A stretch of DNA of 64,000 nucleotides from positions 1,922,001-1,986,000 of the forward strand of contig NZ_CP096884.1 in the NCBI RefSeq assembly GCF_023273855.1. Direction: 5' to 3'. The translations under genes were made by a program, and so were the position numbers. Below the pieces are notes generated by a model. It searched no databases. It was not told where the DNA came from and was given only the letters and a program-made list of their open reading frames with translations. Source of the stretch: Seonamhaeicola sp. ML3. Its GTDB lineage: Bacteria; Bacteroidota; Bacteroidia; Flavobacteriales; Flavobacteriaceae. Shown in pieces: positions 49,082 through 57,648 of the stretch. Position 1 is the first letter of the stretch; each line of letters opens with the position of its first letter.

Positions 49082-50839
49082 ATGAAAACTAATTGGAGAA
49101 TACTTTTGTTATTACCTTTTTTTGCCTTTTTACTATTTTCCTCATGTCAAGAGGAAGTCATTGAGATTTCGGATCCTTCCGAAGCCGAAACAGAAGCGCC
49201 TTTAGAGGCTACATCAGAATTAGCCTCTTTTGTTAGCGCTGCATCTAAGCTCGATGGTTCTAAGGATAACATCATTGATAGAGCCAGTTGTATTTCTGTA
49301 AAATTACCGTTAACTGTAGTTGTTAATGGGCTGGAAATTATTATTGATGCCGAGGAAGACTTCGCAACTATTGAAGCTATTTTTGATGAGTTCGAAGACG
49401 ACGAAGACGACTTAGATTTTTTCTTTCCTATAACTGTTATAAACGCAGATCATGATGAAATTACAGTAAATAATCAAGACGAACTAGATGCTTATGTAGA
49501 AGCATGTGGTGGAGAAGATGAAGAAGACGAAGATATCGAGTGTATCGATTTTCAATATCCAATTTCTTTTTCAGTGTTCAATTCAGATTTTTTAATCATC
49601 GATACTATTGAGATTGAAAACGACAGACAATTACACCATTTTATGAAACGCGTTAGAAACAAAGAAGTTATTGCTAGCATTAATTATCCGGTAACTATGG
49701 AATTAGCTGATGGTTCGGAGATTATTGTAAATAGTAACCAAGAATTGCACAGCACCATTAGAGAAGCTAAAGATGCTTGCGATGAAGATGATGATAACGA
49801 TTACAACGATGACGATTTTTCTAAAGAGCGTTTAGATAATTATTTAGTTAAATGTCCTTGGTTGGTTCATGAGTTTAAAAGATATAATCAATTAAACACA
49901 GAAGCTTACTTTGAATATGCTATAAATTTTAAAGAAGAAGGTGTTGTTGTAATGCGAGCTAGAAATGGAGATGTGCTTACCGGAACTTGGGAAACAAGAA
50001 TGGTAAGAGGAAGAGGTGCTAAATTAAAAATGGAATTCGATAATTTGGCAGATTTCACGCTAGAATGGTTTATCTACGAAATAGAAGAAGGTAAAGTTAA
50101 AGTTTATAATGGTGATGGAGGAAGAATTATCCTAAAGCGTAATTGTGATGTTGTTATAGATCATACAAAAGAACGTGTAGAGAACTTTTTAAAAGAGTGT
50201 TTATGGAGAGTAGCTAGATTGAGTGTTGACGGAGCTGATAATGAAAAAGAATACATAGGCACACCTCTTAAGTTTTTTGGAAATAATGTTGTTAAAATCA
50301 GAATTAATGGAGAACTCGTTGAAGGTACCTACGAAGTTATAGTTAGACCAGCTGGAATTGGCTTGGAAATTAACTTAGAAGGCAGACCAAACTTAAAATT
50401 AAGATGGTTAATTTCTTTCTTAAGGCATGATTTAATCAAGTTAGAAAACAACCAAAACAAGATGGTGTTGAAGAGACATTGTCCTAGAGTAGACCAAGAT
50501 TTAAATTACATTGATAATGTATTAATCTCTGGAATATGGAAAGTAGCGTCTTACATGGTGCAAGATGCCGATTTAACAGAAAACTACAGTGATTATGTTA
50601 TTGGTTTCAGAGAAGAAGGGAAATTATTTGCTGAAGGCGATGGAAGAAACATATTCGGGTCATGGTTGTCTTACAGGAATGAGGGACTACACTTAGGAGT
50701 TAAATTCAATGACGAGGTGTTAAAGGAATTTAATCACAGATGGAGAATTAAAGAAGTATCTCCTAACAGAATTGAATTGAAAGATTATGCTCCCAACGGA
50801 ATGATAGTTCGTATACTAGTTCTTGAAGCAACACAATAA
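49082..50839 (+). CDS. acidic, repeat-built surface lipoprotein of unknown function
   Basis: A 585-residue lipoprotein. The ATG at 49082 puts a basic n-region (MKTNWR) and lipobox LLFSSC at the N terminus; an ATG at 49037 would add 15 residues. Two repeat sets are visible. Residues about 70-225 hold four units of about 42 residues (KLPLTVVVNGLEIIID, FFFPITVINADHDEITVN, FQYPISFSVFNSDFLIID, INYPVTMELADGSEIIVN) joined by Asp/Glu-rich linkers. Residues about 241-575 hold three units of 100-115 residues, each with a helix ending in a W at its start (CPWLVHEF, CLWRVARL, GIWKVASY) and a final strand such as IILKRNCD, MVLKRHCP or IELKDYAP. It faces away from the sigma-factor gene. I know no family for it. 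Confidence 0.8.
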   Translation: MKTNWRILLLLPFFAFLLFSSCQEEVIEISDPSEAETEAPLEATSELASFVSAASKLDGSKDNIIDRASCISVKLPLTVVVNGLEIIIDAEEDFATIEAIFDEFEDDEDDLDFFFPITVINADHDEITVNNQDELDAYVEACGGEDEEDEDIECIDFQYPISFSVFNSDFLIIDTIEIENDRQLHHFMKRVRNKEVIASINYPVTMELADGSEIIVNSNQELHSTIREAKDACDEDDDNDYNDDDFSKERLDNYLVKCPWLVHEFKRYNQLNTEAYFEYAINFKEEGVVVMRARNGDVLTGTWETRMVRGRGAKLKMEFDNLADFTLEWFIYEIEEGKVKVYNGDGGRIILKRNCDVVIDHTKERVENFLKECLWRVARLSVDGADNEKEYIGTPLKFFGNNVVKIRINGELVEGTYEVIVRPAGIGLEINLEGRPNLKLRWLISFLRHDLIKLENNQNKMVLKRHCPRVDQDLNYIDNVLISGIWKVASYMVQDADLTENYSDYVIGFREEGKLFAEGDGRNIFGSWLSYRNEGLHLGVKFNDEVLKEFNHRWRIKEVSPNRIELKDYAPNGMIVRILVLEATQ

Positions 50840-50914
50840 ATTATAGTTTGTTGGTTAATAAAAAAGAGAAACTTGGATTTTCGGTTTGTTAGGTTAGTTA
50901 GCTAAGTTTCCTTT

Positions 50915-50950
50915 AAGGCTGTCGGATTAATATCTGACAGCCTTTTTTAC
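50915..50950 (+). terminator. terminator of the acidic lipoprotein gene
   Basis: AAGGCTGTCGGAT (50915-50927) pairs with ATCTGACAGCCTT (50932-50944) with one G-U pair and a four-base loop, followed by a T run. It isolates the signalling locus from ffh. Confidence 0.9.
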
Positions 50951-50993
50951 ATCCTTTTTTTTAGAATATCATTCATTAATAGCTTCAATTCCT

Positions 50994-51001
50994 TAACTTT
51001 G
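50994..51001 (+). promoter_or_regulatory. -7 element of the ffh promoter
   Basis: TAACTTTG matches TAnnTTTG exactly, 25 bases before the ffh ATG and after the upstream terminator. The -33 position has no clear TTG. Confidence 0.5.
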
Positions 51002-51026
51002 CATTTCTTAAAATTTCAATAAAATT

Positions 51027-52355
51027 ATGTTTAATAATTTAAGTGATAAGTTAGATAAAGCATTACATGTTTTAAAGGGACACGGTAGTATTACCGAGGT
51101 AAATGTAGCTGAAACTCTAAAAGAAGTTAGAAGAGCCTTACTTGATGCTGATGTTAACTTTAAAATAGCTAAGGATTTTACCAATAGAGTTAAGGAAAAA
51201 GCGCTTGGGCAAGATGTATTAACGACATTGCAACCCGGGCAATTAATGGTTAAGATTGTTAAGGACGAATTAACCGAACTAATGGGAGGAGATGCTGCCG
51301 GTGTTAATCTTTCGGGAACTCCAAGTATTATTTTAATGTCTGGTCTACAAGGTTCTGGTAAAACAACTTTTTCGGGTAAACTTGCTAACTATCTTAAAAA
51401 TAAAAAAACTAAAAAACCTTTATTGGTTGCTTGTGATGTATATCGCCCTGCAGCTATTGATCAATTGCATGTAGTTGGAGACCAAATTGGTGTAGAGGTT
51501 TTTAGTGATAGAGGCAATAATGATCCGGTTGCCATTTCTCAAGCGGCGATTGCACATGCGAAATCTAATGGTCACAACGTAGTGATTATTGATACCGCGG
51601 GACGTTTGGCGGTTGATGAAGCCATGATGACGGAGATATCGAATATCCATAAAGCCATCGAGCCACAAGAAACGTTGTTTGTTGTAGATTCTATGACAGG
51701 GCAGGATGCGGTTAATACTGCGAAAGCTTTTAATGATGTCTTGAATTTTGATGGTGTTATTCTTACCAAGCTGGATGGTGATACGCGTGGTGGTGCAGCT
51801 ATTTCTATTAAATCTGTTGTAAACAAGCCAATTAAATTTATTGGTACCGGAGAAAAAATGGAAGCTATTGATGTGTTCCATCCGTCTCGTATGGCAGATC
51901 GTATCCTTGGAATGGGAGATGTCGTGTCACTTGTTGAAAGAGCTCAAGAACAATTTGATGAAGAAGAAGCCAGAAAACTTCAAAAGAAGATTGCTAAAAA
52001 CAAATTTGGCTTTGATGATTTCTTAAAGCAGATTCAGCAGATTAAGAAAATGGGTAACATGAAAGACCTTATTGGTATGATACCCGGAGCTGGAAAAATG
52101 ATGAAAGATGTTGATATCGACGACGATGCGTTTAAGAGCATTGAAGCGATTATACACTCTATGACGCCAAAGGAAAGAGCCAATCCATCTATCATAAATG
52201 CCAGTAGAAAAAAGCGAATAGGTAAGGGGTCGGGCACCTCGGTTCAAGAAGTTAATCAGTTATTGAAGCAATTCAACCAAATGAGCAAAATGATGAAGAT
52301 GATGCAAGGTGGCGGCGGTAGAAAAATGATGCAAATGATGCAGAATATGCGTTAA
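51027..52355 (+). CDS. ffh: signal recognition particle protein Ffh
   Basis: A 442-residue SRP54 GTPase that binds signal sequences of nascent inner-membrane proteins together with 4.5S RNA and docks on FtsY. The N domain (about 1-85), the G domain with GLQGSGKTT, DVYRPAAIDQL, DTAGRL and TKLDGDTRGGAA, and the methionine-rich M domain (about 300-442, ending in a run of Met-Gln repeats) are all present. It has its own promoter element and is followed by a repeat-bearing spacer before folD. Confidence 0.98.
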   Translation: MFNNLSDKLDKALHVLKGHGSITEVNVAETLKEVRRALLDADVNFKIAKDFTNRVKEKALGQDVLTTLQPGQLMVKIVKDELTELMGGDAAGVNLSGTPSIILMSGLQGSGKTTFSGKLANYLKNKKTKKPLLVACDVYRPAAIDQLHVVGDQIGVEVFSDRGNNDPVAISQAAIAHAKSNGHNVVIIDTAGRLAVDEAMMTEISNIHKAIEPQETLFVVDSMTGQDAVNTAKAFNDVLNFDGVILTKLDGDTRGGAAISIKSVVNKPIKFIGTGEKMEAIDVFHPSRMADRILGMGDVVSLVERAQEQFDEEEARKLQKKIAKNKFGFDDFLKQIQQIKKMGNMKDLIGMIPGAGKMMKDVDIDDDAFKSIEAIIHSMTPKERANPSIINASRKKRIGKGSGTSVQEVNQLLKQFNQMSKMMKMMQGGGGRKMMQMMQNMR

Positions 52356-52359
52356 CTTG

Positions 52360-52387
52360 TTAGAAGTTAGAAGTTAGAAGTTAGAAG
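52360..52387. repeat. tandem heptamer TTAGAAG, four copies
   Basis: TTAGAAG is repeated four times without spacers in the ffh-folD gap. It is too short for CRISPR and probably arose by replication slippage. Confidence 0.85.
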
Positions 52388-52390
52388 TGA

Positions 52391-52416
52391 TGTCACACTG
52401 AGTGCAGTCGAAGTGT
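52391..52416. repeat. copy of a dispersed flavobacterial intergenic repeat
   Basis: The core CACTGAGTGCAGTCGAAGTG, flanked by ACA/TGT, is an imperfect palindrome. Sequences of the type GTCA-CACTGAG-GCAGTCGAAG are scattered between genes in many Flavobacteriia (established observation, recalled). This is the only copy I saw in the window. Confidence 0.65.
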
Positions 52417-52481
52417 AATCGAAGTACCCAAAAAACATTAAAACAAAACTTGGCGTTTTTAGCGCCTTTGCGAGAAATAAT

Positions 52482-53357
52482 ATGACAATTTTAGACGGTA
52501 AAAAAGTAAGTAACGATATTAAAGAGGAAATCGCAGAACACGTTGCTTCAATGGTTTCCAAAGGTGAAAAAGTACCTCATTTAGCTGCTGTTTTAGTGGG
52601 GAGTGATGGTGCTAGTATGACCTATGTTAACGCCAAAGTTAAGGCTTGTGAGAAAATAGGGTTCGAATCTACTTTAATTGAATTGCCGGAATATACTTCT
52701 GAAGAAGAATTGTTAGAGAAAATCCAAGAACTGAATACCAATGAGAATATCGATGGTTTCATAGTTCAGCTACCTCTACCAGAGCAAATAGATGAACAAA
52801 AGGTTTTAATGGCCATTGACCCGGATAAGGATGTGGACGGTTTTCATCCAACCAATGTGGGTAGAATGGCTCTAGATTTACCAACCTTTTTACCAGCAAC
52901 ACCATATGGTATTATGGAGTTGTTAGAGCGCTATCAAGTTGAGACTTCTGGTAAGAATGTTGTTGTAATGGGTAGGAGTCATATTGTTGGTAGGCCTATG
53001 AGTATTTTAATGAGCCAGAAGCGCAAAGCTGGTGACGCCACAGTTACAGTCGTTCACAGTCGTTCTAAAAACTTAACAGAGATTACTAGGGAAGCCGATA
53101 TTATAGTTGCTGCAATTGGTATCTCTGAGTTCTTAACTGGAGACATGGTTAAAGAAGATGTCGTTGTTATTGATGTTGGAATTACTCGTGTGCCGGACCA
53201 GACAAAGAAAAACGGTTATAGACTAGCTGGTGATGTGCATTTTGAAAGCGTTAGCAAAAAGGCCAGTTATATCACCCCTGTGCCCGGTGGTGTAGGGCCT
53301 ATGACAATCGCCATGTTGCTAAAAAACACCTTATTGGCAAGGGAAAGACGCGACTAA
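52482..53357 (+). CDS. folD: bifunctional methylenetetrahydrofolate dehydrogenase/cyclohydrolase
   Basis: A 291-residue FolD, which converts 5,10-methylene-THF to 10-formyl-THF for purine and formyl-methionine synthesis. Visible are the catalytic region around [14 protein letters not shown] with the Lys of the cyclohydrolase site, the segment [13 protein letters not shown], the NADP-binding block [17 protein letters not shown] and the C-terminal [15 protein letters not shown]. It converges on rluF with a single base between the stop codons. Confidence 0.97.
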   Translation: MTILDGKKVSNDIKEEIAEHVASMVSKGEKVPHLAAVLVGSDGASMTYVNAKVKACEKIGFESTLIELPEYTSEEELLEKIQELNTNENIDGFIVQLPLPEQIDEQKVLMAIDPDKDVDGFHPTNVGRMALDLPTFLPATPYGIMELLERYQVETSGKNVVVMGRSHIVGRPMSILMSQKRKAGDATVTVVHSRSKNLTEITREADIIVAAIGISEFLTGDMVKEDVVVIDVGITRVPDQTKKNGYRLAGDVHFESVSKKASYITPVPGGVGPMTIAMLLKNTLLARERRD

Positions 53358-53358
53358 A

Positions 53359-54117
53359 TTAACGTCTTCTTTTTATTGTTTTTGGTGCGAATTCTTTAGA
53401 AGAATTACTAATTAACTTATCCAGTTCAATATATTCCTCCTTGTTAAGTTCTCTGTATTCGCCAACAGGTAAGTCTAATTTGATATTCATAATCCTTATC
53501 CTTTTTAAGGTTTGAACGTCATAGTTTAAATGTGAACACATTCTACGAATCTGCCTGTTCAATCCTTGAGTGAGTATGATTTTAAAAGTATTGGAACTTA
53601 GTTTTTTTACCTTACAAGGTCTTGTAGTTTGCTTAAGCTCTTCTAAATAAATACCTTGAGACATACGCTCAATAAAAGTTTGTGAGATAGGTTTGTCTAC
53701 TGTAACTATATATTCCTTTTCGTGATTATTGCTGGCCCTAAGAATTTTATTGACAATGTCTCCATCGTCAGTCAGGAGAATTAAACCCTCACTAGGTTTA
53801 TCCAATCGCCCTATGGGGAATATGCGTTTGTGGTAGCCTATGTAGTCAATTATATTATCTTTTTCTACTCGGGTATCTGTAGTGCATACAATGCCAACGG
53901 GCTTGTTAAATGCGAGATAGGTAAATTTCTTTTTGGTGTTTTCAATCAATTCGCCATCAACATATACTTTATCTGAAGGTGTTAGTTTTGTGCCTTTTTC
54001 AGGTACATTTCCATTAACCGTAACACGTCCTGCCTCAATAAGTTTATCTGCTTCTCTTCGGGAGCAATAGCCAACTTCACTTAAATATTTATTGATTCTT
54101 TTTAAGGGTTCATCCAT
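53359..54117 (-). CDS. rluF: 23S rRNA pseudouridine synthase of the RluF/RsuA family
   Basis: A 252-residue pseudouridine synthase. An S4 RNA-binding domain occupies about residues 5-60 (RINKYLSEVGYCSRREADKLIEAGRVTVNG). The catalytic Asp lies in GRLDKPSEGLILLTDDGD (about 97-114), and the LTQGLNRQIRRMCSHLNYDVQTLKRIRI stretch fits RluF, which modifies U2604 in E. coli 23S rRNA. A perfect -7 element (TACTTTTG, minus strand, 54123-54130) ends five bases before the ATG, so the mRNA is expected to be nearly leaderless. Confidence 0.88.
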   Translation of the reverse strand: MDEPLKRINKYLSEVGYCSRREADKLIEAGRVTVNGNVPEKGTKLTPSDKVYVDGELIENTKKKFTYLAFNKPVGIVCTTDTRVEKDNIIDYIGYHKRIFPIGRLDKPSEGLILLTDDGDIVNKILRASNNHEKEYIVTVDKPISQTFIERMSQGIYLEELKQTTRPCKVKKLSSNTFKIILTQGLNRQIRRMCSHLNYDVQTLKRIRIMNIKLDLPVGEYRELNKEEYIELDKLISNSSKEFAPKTIKRRR

Positions 54118-54122
54118 GGAGA

Positions 54123-54130
54123 CAAAAGTA
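54123..54130 (-). promoter_or_regulatory. -7 element of rluF, adjacent to the start codon
   Basis: TACTTTTG on the minus strand fits TAnnTTTG. Only five bases separate it from the ATG at 54117, so transcription should begin at or very near the start codon. Confidence 0.5.
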
Positions 54131-54201
54131 CATGAATTATTTCATTTTCGAATTTCGAAATAGGTTTTAGAATTGAGCCTTTTCTAATGAATAATGTGTT
54201 T

Positions 54202-55029
54202 CTAATCTTTTAAAAAATCTAAAATGTTCTCGGTTACAGAAGTGTGATTTAACGAATGACCAAGGCCTTTGGTTGTAATAAGTTTGCTGTTTTTTAAATT
54301 CTTATGAATAAGTTTAGCGTCAGAGTAGGGGATGATGGTATCCTTGAAATCATGAATAATAAGGCCTTTTGTTTCAATTTCTTTAGAATATTTAGAGGTT
54401 GAAAAATCTCCAGGTTTAGCACCAAACTTTTTAAGGATTATTTTGTCCAGACTTTTTTCTACCTTTTTGTTATATCCCAGAAGTTTTATGTAGTTTTTTA
54501 GAATACCTTCAAACTCTGAAGGTGTTCCCAGTAAAATCATCTTTTTTACAGATTCTAACTGATATTTCTGCTGAAAGAATATGGAAGCCATACCACCAAC
54601 CGAATGGCCAATAATCACTTCAGGCTTATGTTTTTTCGTTACTACATTTATGAATTCAGAAAATAAAAGCGCATTAAATAGTTTTCCTCCAGAAGCACCA
54701 TGTGCTGGAGCATCCAAAGCAATAACATTGAAATCTTGATCGATAAAACGTTTAATTTTATTTTTCCACCGGGCAGAGTTGCTTTCCCAACCATGAACCA
54801 AAAGAATGGTCGCTCTGTTGCCTTTCCAGTGATAAGTTGCAATGTTAAGGCCTTCGAATGCCATGCTTTCTTGATAAGCCGATTCTAAAAACGTTTTTTG
54901 CAGCTCATTTAATCGTCCTTTTCTTGGTTTGGAGAATAAATGCAGCGCTTTATTCGCCGCATAATCGGCAGAAACATAGCTTAATACATTAAGATAAGAA
55001 CCTACAAGTTTAATAATGAATTTTTGCAT
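54202..55029 (-). CDS. alpha/beta hydrolase
   Basis: A 275-residue alpha/beta-hydrolase-fold protein. The oxyanion region VHGWESNSARW (about 74-84), the nucleophile elbow GHSVGG (about 141-146), an Asp near HDFKDTIIPY and the His in KGLGHSLNH form the expected catalytic set. The family covers esterases, lipases and thioesterases, and the substrate cannot be inferred. It starts 3 bases after the cupin gene stop, so the two are in one operon. The 84-base gap to rluF marks the operon end. Confidence 0.88.
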   Translation of the reverse strand: MQKFIIKLVGSYLNVLSYVSADYAANKALHLFSKPRKGRLNELQKTFLESAYQESMAFEGLNIATYHWKGNRATILLVHGWESNSARWKNKIKRFIDQDFNVIALDAPAHGASGGKLFNALLFSEFINVVTKKHKPEVIIGHSVGGMASIFFQQKYQLESVKKMILLGTPSEFEGILKNYIKLLGYNKKVEKSLDKIILKKFGAKPGDFSTSKYSKEIETKGLIIHDFKDTIIPYSDAKLIHKNLKNSKLITTKGLGHSLNHTSVTENILDFLKD

Positions 55030-55032
55030 GAA

Positions 55033-55398
55033 TCATTCAGCTTCTCGATTCACCAAATCCATAGAAAATGCAGGTGTACAAATGGCGATGTACTCACAAG
55101 GTTCTGGAAACGGATTAGAGTATTGAACCCTTGTGTTTCTTTCTATTTTTATAGACTGACCAGTTTCAAGAACCACGATTTCACCTTCAATAATAAATTG
55201 TTTTTTACCCTTAATGACAAAAGTAAACTCATCGAACTCTGGGGTTTGAAAAGGTTCGCTCCAACCTGAAGGCGCTTTCATGTGGGCAATGCTAATTTTA
55301 GAATTTCCATCTGTGGCTAAGCCAAAATGCTCCTTGATGGATTTGCCATCAGTAGTAGGTACAATAAAAGGATTGTCTTGGATGGAGTACTTTTTCAT
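55033..55398 (-). CDS. cupin-domain protein
   Basis: A 121-residue single-domain cupin. The first cupin motif is represented by EPFQTPEFDEFTFVIKGKKQFIIEGE and the second by a shorter block LETGQSIKIERNTRVQYSNPF. The usual His metal ligands are largely replaced (Glu and Gln are seen in the first motif), so metal binding is doubtful. It sits between the lipoprotein and hydrolase genes with gaps of 9 and 3 bases. A catalytic or sugar-binding role cannot be chosen from sequence. Confidence 0.8.
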   Translation of the reverse strand: MKKYSIQDNPFIVPTTDGKSIKEHFGLATDGNSKISIAHMKAPSGWSEPFQTPEFDEFTFVIKGKKQFIIEGEIVVLETGQSIKIERNTRVQYSNPFPEPCEYIAICTPAFSMDLVNREAE

Positions 55399-55407
55399 AA
55401 CAAGTTA

Positions 55408-55965
55408 TTAGTTATTCCAAATCAAGAAGAAATATTTAATTTTTGCATCATCTGGAATATGGGTTTCTTCGAATTTTAGGTCTAAATCAAAACGTAAATT
55501 GGCCGGAAGTTCTTTTTTGTCGATAACGAAACTGGCATTGATTTCTTTAATAGAGATAGCGATCGAATTAATAAGATTATCGATTTTTGAAACCTTATAA
55601 GCCGAAGTAATATCCTTGAAGGTACTCATAGTAGAAATGCCTTTTTCGGTCTTATATAGTGGGTCAATGATTTGAATACTTTCTATCGTAGCAGTAGAGT
55701 CTAAAGCTCTTGTTGGCGTTAAAACAAGTGTTTTGTTACCGTCTTTTTTAAATATTTCAATATTGTTGATGTTGCCAGCAAACTCATCGCCTCCAATATA
55801 TCTTGAAATGGAGTCGTTAACAAAAATGGTTTTTAAATCCTTAACCTGTGTAGAATCGGTTAATAATCCAACGTGTTGTTTCGATATTTCAAACGGGTCT
55901 TGTTCGTTGTTACAGCTAACTAAAAATAGGCTAAGGACTATGAGGCTTAAAATTGATTTGTACAT
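55408..55965 (-). CDS. lipoprotein of unknown function
   Basis: A 185-residue lipoprotein with signal MYKSILSLIVLSLFLVSC and mature N terminus CNNEQDPFEISKQHVGLL. The mature part is a beta-rich domain with no motif I can place. It precedes the cupin and hydrolase genes in a tight leftward cluster and lies 32 bases after the HerA-like ATPase gene, so the four may be co-transcribed. The mention of a DSTATIESIQIIDPLYKT stretch may help a profile search. Confidence 0.75.
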   Translation of the reverse strand: MYKSILSLIVLSLFLVSCNNEQDPFEISKQHVGLLTDSTQVKDLKTIFVNDSISRYIGGDEFAGNINNIEIFKKDGNKTLVLTPTRALDSTATIESIQIIDPLYKTEKGISTMSTFKDITSAYKVSKIDNLINSIAISIKEINASFVIDKKELPANLRFDLDLKFEETHIPDDAKIKYFFLIWNN

Positions 55966-55997
55966 TATTTAAATTTGGTTTGATAATTTAATATCGA

Positions 55998-57545
55998 TTA
56001 TCGATTCTTCATTACTTTGTTAAGGATGCCGAAAACACTTCTAATAAACGTAGCGCTTGTAAGCACTTTTACTACGGGGTTCATACGCGTACTTTGACGT
56101 CTAGAGCTACTGCGGGTTTTCTTTTTGGCTTCTACTTTTTTAAGTTCTTCTTGCTCTTTTTTGGCTTTTTCTTTAGCCTCTTCGGCTTCGGCCTTTTTTA
56201 TTTTTTCATTTAAAAGCTCATAAGCACTTTCCCGATCCACTTCCTCGTTGTATTTTTTAGAAAGTTTAGATTGAGAAAGTAAAGTGTTTAGTTCGGTATC
56301 TGTTAAGATATCCATTCTGCTCATAGGTGCTCGCATCATGGTAGCGGCCAATGGTGTTGGGCGTCCTTTTTCATCTAAAGCAGATACCAAGGCTTCACCT
56401 ATACCCAATGAGGTTAGAACCTCTGTAGTGTCATAGTATTCTGAATCTGGATAATTTTGTGCGGTTAACTTTATGGCCTTTCTGTCTTTGGCAGTAAACG
56501 CTCTTAAAGCATGCTGAACTTTTAAACCCAATTGGCTTAAAACTTCTTCGGGAACATCGGTTGGATTTTGAGTAACAAAATATAAACCTACACCTTTACT
56601 TCTGATGAGTTTTACAATACTTTCAATTTGATTTAATAATGCTTTTGAAGCTTCGTCAAAAATAAGGTGAGCCTCATCAATAAACATGATCAGCTCTGGC
56701 CTGTCACTATCGCCTTGCTCGGGAAACGTAGAATAGATTTCAGCTAAAAGGCTCAACATAAATGTCGAGAAAAGCTTTGGTCTATCTTGGATATCGGTTA
56801 GCCTTATAATGTTAATATAACCCCGCCCGTCATCATCAACTCTTAACAAATCCTCTACATCAAAAGAAGTCTCGCCAAAGAACAGGTCTGCACCTTGTTG
56901 TTCTAATTCTACGATCTTTCTTAGGATCGCTCCTGTAGAAGCGGTTGAAATTCTTCCGTAAGCCTCGGTAAATTCTTTTTTACCTTCTTGGGTAGCGTAT
57001 TGTAATATCTTTTTAAAATCCTTTAAATCTAAAAGTGGCAATTGGTTATCATCGCAATACTGAAAAATAACTGAAACGATACCGCTTTGTGTTTCGGTCA
57101 AATCTAAAATTCTTGATAGTAATACTGGGCCGAATTCACTTATGGTAGCTCTAAGCCTAACACCGTCTTGCTCGGAAAGTGTCAATACTTCAACAGGAAA
57201 TGACTTGGCTTCGAAAGGTAGGCCTATTTTTTCATGACGTTCGTCAATCTTGGGATGACCGGGGCTGGGTTGAGCCAGTCCGCTTAAATCACCCTTAATA
57301 TCCATCAAAATTACTGGAATACCTTTATCACTCAAGTTTTCGGCCAAAACTTGAAGCGATTTTGTCTTTCCAGTACCTGTAGCACCGGCAATTAATCCAT
57401 GTCGGTTCATGGTCTTTAAGGGAATCTTTACGTGAGCACCTGTAACGGTTTCACCATCTAACATAGCTGCTCCAACAGGAATAAAATCTCCTTTGGTTGT
57501 ATAGCCTTCGTTTATAAAATTGAAAAAAGTTTCCTTATTGTCCAT
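55998..57545 (-). CDS. HerA-like ATPase (DUF853, YjgR type)
   Basis: A 515-residue P-loop ATPase of the DUF853/YjgR family, related to HerA and FtsK-type DNA translocases. Walker A is GATGTGKTK (about 35-43), Walker B is the LIMFIDEAHLIF stretch (about 287-298), and the IMDIKGDLSGLAQPSPGHPK block is typical. The C-terminal 70 residues are a Lys/Glu-rich coiled region followed by a hydrophobic end with FIRSVFGILNKVMKNR. Its cellular role is not established. No NurA-type nuclease gene is next to it. Confidence 0.9.
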   Translation of the reverse strand: MDNKETFFNFINEGYTTKGDFIPVGAAMLDGETVTGAHVKIPLKTMNRHGLIAGATGTGKTKSLQVLAENLSDKGIPVILMDIKGDLSGLAQPSPGHPKIDERHEKIGLPFEAKSFPVEVLTLSEQDGVRLRATISEFGPVLLSRILDLTETQSGIVSVIFQYCDDNQLPLLDLKDFKKILQYATQEGKKEFTEAYGRISTASTGAILRKIVELEQQGADLFFGETSFDVEDLLRVDDDGRGYINIIRLTDIQDRPKLFSTFMLSLLAEIYSTFPEQGDSDRPELIMFIDEAHLIFDEASKALLNQIESIVKLIRSKGVGLYFVTQNPTDVPEEVLSQLGLKVQHALRAFTAKDRKAIKLTAQNYPDSEYYDTTEVLTSLGIGEALVSALDEKGRPTPLAATMMRAPMSRMDILTDTELNTLLSQSKLSKKYNEEVDRESAYELLNEKIKKAEAEEAKEKAKKEQEELKKVEAKKKTRSSSRRQSTRMNPVVKVLTSATFIRSVFGILNKVMKNR

Positions 57546-57633
57546 GCCATATAATTTTGCATAAAAATAGCCATTACTTTACAAAGTTCAATAAACTACA
57601 AAATAAAACAATCAACATTTAATTATCATATAG

Positions 57634-57641
57634 TATCTTTG
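57634..57641 (+). promoter_or_regulatory. -7 element of queE, adjacent to the start codon
   Basis: TATCTTTG fits TAnnTTTG and lies seven bases before the queE ATG. The transcript is expected to start within a few bases of the start codon. Confidence 0.5.
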
Positions 57642-57648
57642 CACACTT

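Noticed and set aside
51420-51881. 153-codon open frame on the minus strand inside ffh
   Set aside because: Antisense to conserved GTPase motifs of ffh, with no family features.
52360-52387. Tandem repeat as a CRISPR array
   Set aside because: The unit is seven bases with no spacers and there are no cas genes.
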